Assembly: GCA_964619065.1 (NCBI GenBank) | Contig: CAZUCC010000002.1 | Coordinates: 129,672-193,671 of the forward strand | DNA length: 64,000 nucleotides | Reading direction: 5' to 3' | Source of the DNA: JANXUC01 sp964619065 | GTDB taxonomy: Bacteria; Acidobacteriota; Terriglobia; Terriglobales; Acidobacteriaceae | Shown here: one piece after another, positions 19,219-25,885 of the stretch | Numbering within the stretch: position 1 is the stretch's first letter | Layout: every line of letters starts with the position of its first letter | The notes under the pieces: model-generated | Databases searched by the model: none | Seen by the model: only the letters and a program-made list of their open reading frames with translations | Told to the model about the DNA's origin: nothing | Program-made: the position numbers and the translations under genes

Positions 19219-19282
19219 TTGACAAGCGGGCAGGCTGGGCTAAAGAATGGCTTCCATGAAACCGGTTTCTGAAACCGCTTTC
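19219..19282 (+). promoter_or_regulatory. Promoter with tandem LacI-type operators in the divergent lacI/SIS region
   Basis: A consensus -35 TTGACA (19219-19224) is followed by the -10 candidate AAGAAT (19243-19248, 18-bp spacing). Immediately downstream are the perfect palindrome GAAACCGGTTTC (19258-19269) and a near-copy GAAACCGCTTTC (19271-19282), offset 13 bp. Both are CG-centred like LacI/PurR operators. Repression of the SIS-DUF1080-ROK-MFS unit by the divergent LacI gene product is inferred. The rest of 18992-19300 shows no gene. Confidence 0.6.
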
Positions 19283-19300
19283 TTTTACCGCACTCAGCCT

Positions 19301-20377
19301 ATGACGCACTTCCTGCAAGATATCCTCCGCCAACCTCTCGAACTCCAGCGGACTCTGGACTATCTTCGGGGACCAGGCCAGCGCCCCCTGCTGGAGGCGG
19401 CAGCGGTAGTTCGGAATGCCCGCTCTATCTATCTGACTGGAATTGGCAGCAGCTGGCATGCCGCGTTGACGGCCGCGCCCCTATTTTCAAAGGGTGGTTG
19501 TCCGGTCTACATGCAGGATGCGGCCGAATTGTTACTGTTTTCTACGCTTCCGTCCGGAGCCGTCATCATTGTCATTTCGCGCACCGGCCGCAGTATAGAG
19601 ATCGTTCGTCTGCTGGCGAAGGCTCGCGAGTGCGGTGCGATCGTCATAGGTGTGACGAATTCGGAGGATGGGCCGCTCGCCCGTGAAGCGCAGATCCCGA
19701 TTGTGGTTGCGACGAAGTTCGACCATGGAATCTCAGTCAACACGTACTCCACGTTGGCCCTTGCCGCTGGCGCGCTGGCGAGTGCCACGGTTTCTTCTTT
19801 TGATGACGCGCTCGTCAGTTCACTCACGCGCGCCGTCGCTGGGACTGATCGGGCTATGGCAGGATGGCAGGATAAGATTGCGAACACAAGCTGGCTTTTG
19901 CCTGATACGATTTGCTACTTTCTCGCGCGCGGTTCGAGTTTGGGCAGCGGCTATGAGGCTAGACTCCTGTGGGAAGAAGGCGTCAAATCTCCGGCGACGG
20001 CGATGGGCACAGGCAGCTTTCGCCATGGTCCACAGGAGATGGTGTTTGGGGGTTCGCGGTTCGGTATGTGGATCGATGGGCGACATATGCGGGGCCAAGA
20101 CCTCGCGGTGGCGCGGGATCTGAGACGACTGGGAGCATCCGTCATGTTGATTGGCCACGACATTCTCGAAGACGCAGGCGACTTGGTCTTCCGTCTTCCT
20201 GAAGTGCCACCCGAGTGGCAATTCCTGATCGACATCATCCCAGCTCAGCTCGCGGCGGAATTTCTGGCGCGGCTCTCCGGAGTGGACTGTGATTCTTTTC
20301 GCCTCTGTTCTTATATCGTCGAAGACGAATGGGGTTTATTCCACAAGCAAGGAGAAGTACCGAAAGACAAGAACTAG
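19301..20377 (+). CDS. SIS-domain sugar-phosphate isomerase/deaminase (AgaS/GlmS-like)
   Basis: 358 residues from the ATG at 19301. An in-frame ATG at 19247 would place the operators inside the gene, so I prefer 19301, although no strong ribosome-binding site is visible. Two SIS (sugar isomerase) folds occur: the first with GIGSSWHAALTAAPLF (about 48-63) and ISRTGRSIE, the second with a GSSLGSGYEARLLWEEG segment and FRHGPQEMV. This architecture matches the isomerase half of glucosamine-6-phosphate synthase and AgaS-type ketose/aldose isomerases or deaminases without the glutaminase domain. It probably interconverts or deaminates a (amino)hexose phosphate. A second 358-residue SIS paralogue lies at 36367-37443. 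Confidence 0.88.
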   Translation: MTHFLQDILRQPLELQRTLDYLRGPGQRPLLEAAAVVRNARSIYLTGIGSSWHAALTAAPLFSKGGCPVYMQDAAELLLFSTLPSGAVIIVISRTGRSIEIVRLLAKARECGAIVIGVTNSEDGPLAREAQIPIVVATKFDHGISVNTYSTLALAAGALASATVSSFDDALVSSLTRAVAGTDRAMAGWQDKIANTSWLLPDTICYFLARGSSLGSGYEARLLWEEGVKSPATAMGTGSFRHGPQEMVFGGSRFGMWIDGRHMRGQDLAVARDLRRLGASVMLIGHDILEDAGDLVFRLPEVPPEWQFLIDIIPAQLAAEFLARLSGVDCDSFRLCSYIVEDEWGLFHKQGEVPKDKN

Positions 20378-20396
20378 GTTTCTGGAGGATATTTTC

Positions 20397-21059
20397 ATGA
20401 AAAGACTTGGATTTTGCTTCTTGCTGCTGATTGCTTTAACTCCCACGCCTGGGCAGGCTGCATCAGGAGCGTGGCGGCAGCTCTTCAACGGGAAAGACCT
20501 GACTGGATGGAAGCATGTCGGTCCAGGAGAGGACACTGTAGAAAATGGCCTGATTCGCACTCATGGTGGCATGGGGTTGCTCTATTGGACCGGAGGGAAG
20601 ATGGGGAACTGTGTGATTCGCGTCGTCTACAAGATGCGCGATAACAACGACAATTCGGGTGTGTTTATCCGCATTCCCGTAGAACCACGCGAAGAGTGGA
20701 TGCCCGTGCATTACGGATATGAAGTGCAGATTGACAACCATCCGGAAACGTCAAATGAGGACGACCATCACATTACCGGCACGCTGTATTCCCTGACAAA
20801 GCCATTGGCCAAGCCCGGAAAGCCAGGCCCGGAGTGGAACACCATGGAAATCACTTTAGACGGTCCTCACACCATGGTTGTTCTGAACGGCGCAAAGGTC
20901 ACGGATTACACCGAAGGAGACCCAGTGCCCGAGAAAAAGTTCGACTTCGAACCGCAGCGGGGACGGCGTCCCTTGGAAGGCTACTTCGGCCTGCAGAATC
21001 ACAGTGACAACGATGTCGTGTTTTTCAAGGGGGTTGCAGTCAAAAAACTGAAGAAGTAG
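20397..21059 (+). CDS. Secreted DUF1080 (3-keto-disaccharide hydrolase-like) protein
   Basis: 220 residues from the ATG at 20397, preceded by GGAGGA. A signal peptide ends near GQAASG. The single domain is the concanavalin-like fold of DUF1080, with the hallmark LFNGKDLTGWKH at its start, a central SGVFIRIP and a late GYFGLQNHS. Characterised DUF1080 members hydrolyse 3-keto-glycosides made by FAD or Gfo/Idh/MocA glycoside 3-dehydrogenases. It lies 19 bp after the SIS gene. A stub of a Tat-signal gene follows directly, possibly the remains of its dehydrogenase partner. The exact substrate is unknown. Confidence 0.88.
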   Translation: MKRLGFCFLLLIALTPTPGQAASGAWRQLFNGKDLTGWKHVGPGEDTVENGLIRTHGGMGLLYWTGGKMGNCVIRVVYKMRDNNDNSGVFIRIPVEPREEWMPVHYGYEVQIDNHPETSNEDDHHITGTLYSLTKPLAKPGKPGPEWNTMEITLDGPHTMVVLNGAKVTDYTEGDPVPEKKFDFEPQRGRRPLEGYFGLQNHSDNDVVFFKGVAVKKLKK

Positions 21060-21093
21060 GAACGGGAAAATTCGAACGGGGAAACCACGAATT

Positions 21094-21165
21094 ATGAGCA
21101 ATTCTCCTCGCCGTAGATTTCTAAAGCTTGGTGCCGCCGCAGGGGCGCATCTGCCGCCCCCGTAG
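21094..21165 (+). pseudogene. Truncated Tat-signal gene stub (N-terminus only)
   Basis: An ATG with an upstream purine-rich stretch opens 23 codons reading MSNSPRRRFLKLGAAAGA and then Pro residues before a TAG. The RRRFLKLGAAAGA part is a textbook twin-arginine signal peptide start, as found in Gfo/Idh/MocA oxidoreductases and other redox enzymes. No mature domain follows in any frame before the ROK gene at 21224, so the body of the gene has been deleted. Gene order suggests a glycoside oxidoreductase linked to the DUF1080 protein, but nothing of the mature enzyme remains to prove that. Confidence 0.6.
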
Positions 21166-21223
21166 AATTTGGACTGAAACCGGTCTTCTGAGAAGCTGTG
21201 AGTGGGTATTCGGGGGAGAACGC

Positions 21224-22153
21224 ATGATTGGGGCGGTTGACATTGGTGGAACAAAGATCGCGGTTGGAATGGTGGATGAAGCTGGGAAAGTTTTGTCCAA
21301 GATGGAATCTCCAACCGGTGTCGATTTTGGCTACTCACACGGGCTGGAACTCATTGCTGGCATGCTGCGAGACACGGCTCGCAATGCTAGCGTTGAGATC
21401 TCTGGCATAGGAATCGGATCCACGGGCCCAGTCGATCCATTCAGTGGCGAGTTTGGCGATATTGACTTCCTTCCCCAATGGCGAAGGAAGAATCCGGTGG
21501 TAGATCTGGCGCGCATTTTCAAAATGCGAGTGGCATTGGAAAATGACGCCGACGCGGCGGCGCTGGCGGAAGCAGGGTGGGGCGCCGGAAAGACAAAGTC
21601 GCGATTCGTGTATGTCACGGTCGGAACCGGCATTGGTGGCGGGATCATCGTGGATGGAAAACTCTATCGTGGGGTGGATGGAGCTCATCCGGAAATTGGT
21701 CATCATGTGATCGATGCGTCCGGGCCGCCTTGTTCTTGCGGCTTCCGGGGATGTTGGGAATCGCTCGCTACGGGTCCAGCTATGGTCACTTGGCTGGAAA
21801 GCAAAGCGCCGGCGGACTATCCGCATCGCCAAGGCCTTACCGCCAAACGAATCTGCGACCTCGCGACGCAAGGGGATGAGTTGGCGCGCGACGCCGTGAA
21901 AAGGGAAGCCTATTACTTGGGTCTTGGCATCGCGAATCTGGTGAATCTTTTGACTCCCGACGCGATTGTGTTGAGCGGCAGCGTAATGAAAAGCTCCAGT
22001 CTTTTTCTCGAAGGCATCCGTGAAACGATTCGCCTGGGCTGCCGGTTCGTCCCCTATGAAAAAACTGAGCTGGCCCTGGCTTCACTAGGGGAAGATACCA
22101 ATCTCATCGGAGCTGCGAGGGTCTGGCACTATCGGTACGGGCAAGTAAGTTAG
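21224..22153 (+). CDS. ROK-family sugar kinase (glucokinase-like)
   Basis: 309 residues from the ATG at 21224 behind GGGGGAGAA; the longer frame from 21128 would overlap the Tat stub. The ATP-binding motif AVDIGGTKIAVG is at residues 4-15, the catalytic Asp lies in LENDADAAALAEAG (about 107), then GTGIGGGIIVDG, and the ROK zinc motif CSCGFRGCWE is at about 170-179. No DNA-binding domain is present, so this is a kinase, not a repressor. It would phosphorylate glucose, mannose or an N-acylated hexosamine in the cytoplasm. A permease starts 9 bp downstream, implying coupled uptake and phosphorylation. Confidence 0.92.
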   Translation: MIGAVDIGGTKIAVGMVDEAGKVLSKMESPTGVDFGYSHGLELIAGMLRDTARNASVEISGIGIGSTGPVDPFSGEFGDIDFLPQWRRKNPVVDLARIFKMRVALENDADAAALAEAGWGAGKTKSRFVYVTVGTGIGGGIIVDGKLYRGVDGAHPEIGHHVIDASGPPCSCGFRGCWESLATGPAMVTWLESKAPADYPHRQGLTAKRICDLATQGDELARDAVKREAYYLGLGIANLVNLLTPDAIVLSGSVMKSSSLFLEGIRETIRLGCRFVPYEKTELALASLGEDTNLIGAARVWHYRYGQVS

Positions 22154-22162
22154 GGGGCAATA

Positions 22163-23428
22163 ATGGCAAGAAACCGTTACATGGTTGTCCTTGTCTTCCT
22201 CACGTTTTTTGTAATATCGCTCGTGACCAACATTTTTGGTCCAATTGTTCCGGATATTATCAGCAGTTTTCATGTAAGTCTGACCGCAGCGGGATTTCTG
22301 GCGTTTGCCTTCTTTATTGCTTACGGAGTTATGTCGATTCCCGCCGGCTTTCTGGTGGAGCGCTTCACCGAAAAACCGGTCATGATTCTGGCATTTCTCG
22401 TGGCAACAGTGGGATCACTCAGCTTCGCTCTGGTGCCAACCTACCGGGTGGCCGTGGTTTCCTTGTTTGCGATCGGCGCGGGCATGGCGGTTCTGCAGGT
22501 GGCCGTGAATCCGCTGTTGCGCGTCTCCGGCGGTGAAGAGCATTACGCTTTCAATTCAGCTTTAGCGCAGGTCGTTTTCGGTGCGGCATCCTTTCTCAGT
22601 CCGCAAATCTATTCGTATCTCGTACTCCATCTCAAGAATCCTTCCCCCACTCCCCATGCGGTGCTGAGCGTTCTTGGAAAACTCACACCCGCCGATCTGC
22701 CCTGGGCATCGATGTATTGGATCTTTGCTGTTTTCACCATGCTGATGGTCGTGGTGCTGCTTCTCTCCAAATTTCCTAGCGTCCAGCACACGGATGAGGA
22801 GCGTGCGGGGTCTTGGAAGATGTATACGGTTTTAGCGCGTAAAAAGGTTGTTTGGCTGTACTTCTTGGCGATGTTCGCCTACGTTGGCTGCGAACAGGGG
22901 ACAGCCGACTGGATTTCGAATTTTCTGCGTCAATATCACGGTTGCAATCCTCATACGACGGGCGCTACAGCCGTGTCCTGGTTTTGGGGCTTACTCACAG
23001 CTGGTTGTCTGGTTGGGATGTTGCTGCTGAAGATCTTCGATAGCCGGAACGTACTGATTGGTGCTGGTATTGGAGCCATCGCTTGTCTAACAGCAGCCTT
23101 GTTCGGGCCAGCCAAGGTATCGGTCATTGCGCTTCCCGCCATTGGCCTGTTTGCTTCGGTCATGTGGCCGATCGTCGTTTCTCTTGCGCTCAATTCCGTC
23201 GCGGAATATCACGGGTCTTTCTCGGGAATCTTAAGTACCGCAATCATCGGGGGTGCCATAGTCCCGGTCATCATCGGCAGAATCGGAGATTACGCAGGGC
23301 TGCGAAATGGAATGGCATTTTTGTATGTCACGTTCGGATTTATCCTGAGTGTTGGTTTCTGGGCAAAGCCCCTGATCGTCAACGCCACCATTCGCCTCCA
23401 AAAAGCCTCAACTGAGGCGACGGTTTAA
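22163..23428 (+). CDS. MFS sugar permease, FGHS (fucose/galactose/hexose symporter) type
   Basis: 421 residues, 12 predicted transmembrane helices. The segments VTNIFGPIVPDIISSF in helix 1, IPAGFLVERFTEK after helix 2 and VAVNPLLRVSGGEE in helix 4 resemble the FucP/NagP-like group, which imports fucose, glucose/galactose or N-acetylglucosamine with protons. It follows the ROK kinase by 9 bp in the LacI-controlled unit. It belongs to a different MFS branch from the sugar porter at 12473, so the region has at least two import routes. The substrate is inferred only from the kinase and SIS neighbours. Confidence 0.88.
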   Translation: MARNRYMVVLVFLTFFVISLVTNIFGPIVPDIISSFHVSLTAAGFLAFAFFIAYGVMSIPAGFLVERFTEKPVMILAFLVATVGSLSFALVPTYRVAVVSLFAIGAGMAVLQVAVNPLLRVSGGEEHYAFNSALAQVVFGAASFLSPQIYSYLVLHLKNPSPTPHAVLSVLGKLTPADLPWASMYWIFAVFTMLMVVVLLLSKFPSVQHTDEERAGSWKMYTVLARKKVVWLYFLAMFAYVGCEQGTADWISNFLRQYHGCNPHTTGATAVSWFWGLLTAGCLVGMLLLKIFDSRNVLIGAGIGAIACLTAALFGPAKVSVIALPAIGLFASVMWPIVVSLALNSVAEYHGSFSGILSTAIIGGAIVPVIIGRIGDYAGLRNGMAFLYVTFGFILSVGFWAKPLIVNATIRLQKASTEATV

Positions 23429-23436
23429 TCCTGACT

Positions 23437-23460
23437 TTCCCTGCAACCTTTCACAGGGAA
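23437..23460 (+). terminator. Stem-loop after the FGHS permease gene
   Basis: TTCCCTG and CAGGGAA form a perfect 7-bp stem with a 10-nt loop, 8 bp after the permease stop. No T-run follows on this strand. It may end the SIS-to-permease operon. Confidence 0.4.
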
Positions 23461-23517
23461 CCTACTTGACCTCATGCTCGAAAGATTCGGAGTCAGTGTT
23501 CGCCCTTATATAGGTCA

Positions 23518-23780
23518 CTACCGGCCAGCGCTGTTGTCGCCATGGCAATTGGAGCATTTGCTACTATAGACTTTTCCTCCCGCTACGACGGCTTGGTATT
23601 GTCCGGTGTACGGATTTCTCATAGCCCAGCAGAGCGCGGGGCATGCTGAAGACCGGCTTCCTGGGCCTGCAGCAAAGGAATCATAATGAAAACCGCTGCC
23701 ATAAAGGCTGCCGAAAAGTAAGCTTGCGCCAGTTTCCAAGCAAGAAGTTCTCCGAGTTTCCCGGTTGATCCGTAGAGCAT
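23518..23780 (-). pseudogene. Broken c-type cytochrome gene
   Basis: On the minus strand an ATG at 23780, preceded by AGGA, opens a frame with a membrane or signal segment (YFSAAFMAAVFIMIPLLQAQ) that stops near 23619. One base shift away the sequence continues as MRNPYTGQYQAVVAGGKVY and then SSKCSNCHGDNSAG, a perfect c-type haem-binding CxxCH site in normal context, before a stop at 23518-23520. A working cytochrome would need a further 50 or more residues with a distal Met ligand. So the gene carries a frameshift near 23620 and is truncated. The divergent PQQ dehydrogenase gene would be a natural electron donor. Confidence 0.6.
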
Positions 23781-23808
23781 AAAACGTATTCCTGCACGAG
23801 GTGATTGG

Positions 23809-25113
23809 ATGAGGGTTGCTTTGACGTCCTTGATTCTGGCTGGCATGCTGGCGGGTAGCGCCGCCCTTTTCAGCTCCATGCATTCGCAAGATGCCACCCC
23901 AGCTAATGGTCCGCGTGGACCCTTTATCGACTATCGGGATGAAAAGCCCGGGAACGTACGCAAAATTACCGTACAGGATCTGCCTGAGCCCTATACGACG
24001 AAATCTTCGGCCAATGGTTCACGCATTGTGCCGCGGCCCCAAAACGCATGGCCGCAGGTTCTGCCGGGATTCAAAGTCGAGCAATACGCGAATGGCCTCG
24101 AGAATCCGCGCTTGATCCGCACCGCCCCGAATGGGGACTTTTTTGTCGCAGAAAGCGATCCCGGCGAGATCAAGATTTTCCGAGGTATTACAGGTGATGG
24201 CAAGCCGCAGCAGATGCAGGTTTTTGCCCGTGGGCTGGAAAGGCCATTTGGCATTGCCTTCTACCCATCTGGCCCCAATCCGCAGTGGGTGTATGTGGGC
24301 AATGTGGGTTCTGTGGTGCGTTTTCCGTATCAGAACGGAGATTTGAAGGCCCGCGGTCCGGCCCAGCACATTGCAGATTTGCCCTGCTGCGGAGGCCACC
24401 ACACGAGAGACGTTCAGTTTTCGCCGGATGGCAAGACGATGTTTGTTTCCGTCGGCTCAGACTCCAATGTGAATGATCCGGACACGACACCGGATGAGAA
24501 GAACCGTGCCGACATCCTTGCCTTCAACCCAGATGGTTCCGGTATGCGGGTTTACGCTTACGGTATCCGCAATCCCGTGGGTATTGCTGTGAGTCCGACT
24601 ACCGGAGAGCTGTGGTGTTCGGTGAACGAGCGGGATACGCTCGGAGACAATCTGGTCCCCGACTACATCACGCACGTGCAGGAGGGTGGGTTTTACGGAT
24701 GGCCCTGGTGGTATATGGGAGGTCACCAGGATCCGCGACATAAGGGCAAGCACCCGGAGCTAAAAGACAAGGTCATTACTCCGGATGTAGCTCTGCCGCC
24801 ACACAACGCGTCGCTGCAAATGACTTTTTATGATGGTAAGCAATTCCCGAACGAATACCAGGGCGATATTTTTGCTTCCGAGCATGGCTCGTGGAATCGC
24901 TCTATCCGTGTCGGATACGAATTAATTCGGATTCCTCTGCACCAAACCGGACACGCTAGCGGCGAGTACGAAGATTTTATGACAGGCTTTGTGGTGGACG
25001 AGGGACACGTCTGGGGTCGGCCCGTCGGCGTGACGGTTGCTCCAGACGGTTCACTCCTGGTGACCGATGACGGCTCGAATTCAATTTGGCGTGTCAGCTA
25101 TGTGGGAAAGTAG
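23809..25113 (+). CDS. PQQ-dependent sugar dehydrogenase, sorbosone-dehydrogenase type
   Basis: 434 residues, ATG preceded by GAGGTGAT. An N-terminal hydrophobic signal is followed by a six-bladed beta-propeller of the soluble glucose/sorbosone dehydrogenase family, with FVAESDPGEIKIFRG, DVQFSPDGKTMFVSVGS, YAYGIRNPVGIA, GGFYGWPWWYMG and FASEHGSWNRS all in the expected order. These periplasmic enzymes oxidise aldoses or sorbosone with PQQ and pass electrons to a c-type cytochrome. The divergent cytochrome gene 28 bp away is broken, so electron transfer must use another carrier. No PQQ-biosynthesis genes are visible in this window. Confidence 0.87.
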   Translation: MRVALTSLILAGMLAGSAALFSSMHSQDATPANGPRGPFIDYRDEKPGNVRKITVQDLPEPYTTKSSANGSRIVPRPQNAWPQVLPGFKVEQYANGLENPRLIRTAPNGDFFVAESDPGEIKIFRGITGDGKPQQMQVFARGLERPFGIAFYPSGPNPQWVYVGNVGSVVRFPYQNGDLKARGPAQHIADLPCCGGHHTRDVQFSPDGKTMFVSVGSDSNVNDPDTTPDEKNRADILAFNPDGSGMRVYAYGIRNPVGIAVSPTTGELWCSVNERDTLGDNLVPDYITHVQEGGFYGWPWWYMGGHQDPRHKGKHPELKDKVITPDVALPPHNASLQMTFYDGKQFPNEYQGDIFASEHGSWNRSIRVGYELIRIPLHQTGHASGEYEDFMTGFVVDEGHVWGRPVGVTVAPDGSLLVTDDGSNSIWRVSYVGK

Positions 25114-25195
25114 AAATGAAAAAGCTGGCCGCCAAGAGTAGTTCGCGCGTCAAGACATATGCGGCTTTATGTACAACGATGGATGAAGAGTGAGC

Positions 25196-25861
25196 ATGAC
25201 GGAGATCCGTTGCAGTGCCCTTCTCTTCGATATGGATGGTGTGTTGATTGATTCGACGCCTGCGGTCGCTCGTGTATGGCGGCGATGGGCTACGGAACAA
25301 GGGTTCGACCCCGATGAAGTCGTTGCACGTGCCCATGGCCGCCCCAGCCTGACTACGGTACGAGAATACTTGCCGAATGCGGATCACGCGGCGGAGAACC
25401 GTGAAGTCGAGCGCCGCGAAATGGAGGATCTGGACGGAGTAATACTTCTTCCGGGCTCCCGGGAATTGCTCAACAGTCTTCCACCGGAACGCTGGACGAT
25501 TGTGACTTCTTCCACCAGGCCGCTGGCGCAGGTCCGGCTACGGGCTGCGGGGCTGCCGATTCCCGAGCGGCTCGTGACCTCCAGTGACGTCACGCAGGGG
25601 AAACCCCATCCGGAACCATTCCTGAAAGCGGCGTCTGTGCTGGGGTTTGCCGCCACCGACTGCGTGGTATTTGAAGATGTTCCGGCAGGCATTCGTGCGG
25701 GTAAAGCTGCTGGTGCGAGAGTGATTGCATTTCGGACAACTGTGCCGGAATCGGAACTTCGCGGCGCCGGAGCCGACTGGGTTGTGAACAATTGCGCCGA
25801 CGTCTTTCTCGCCCATACAACGGATGGGCTAACGCTTCACATTGGCGATCTAACGCGATGA
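25196..25861 (+). CDS. HAD-family sugar phosphatase (beta-phosphoglucomutase/HxpA-like)
   Basis: 221 residues from the ATG at 25196, with GAAGAG upstream; a GTG at 25190 is an alternative. Motif I is LLFDMDGVLIDST (nucleophile Asp 12, acid/base Asp 14), a small alpha-helical cap follows, motif II is IVTSST, motif III lies in GKPHPEPFLKAA and motif IV in FEDVPAGIRAGKAAG. This is the subfamily I HAD type that dephosphorylates sugar phosphates such as 2-deoxyglucose-6-P or hexitol phosphates, or isomerises beta-glucose-1-P. The start motif fits a phosphatase as well as a mutase, so the reaction is not settled. Clearance of sugar-phosphate excess fits the locus. Confidence 0.85.
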   Translation: MTEIRCSALLFDMDGVLIDSTPAVARVWRRWATEQGFDPDEVVARAHGRPSLTTVREYLPNADHAAENREVERREMEDLDGVILLPGSRELLNSLPPERWTIVTSSTRPLAQVRLRAAGLPIPERLVTSSDVTQGKPHPEPFLKAASVLGFAATDCVVFEDVPAGIRAGKAAGARVIAFRTTVPESELRGAGADWVVNNCADVFLAHTTDGLTLHIGDLTR

Positions 25862-25885
25862 AGATGGGTCGGAGCTAAGACTTCT

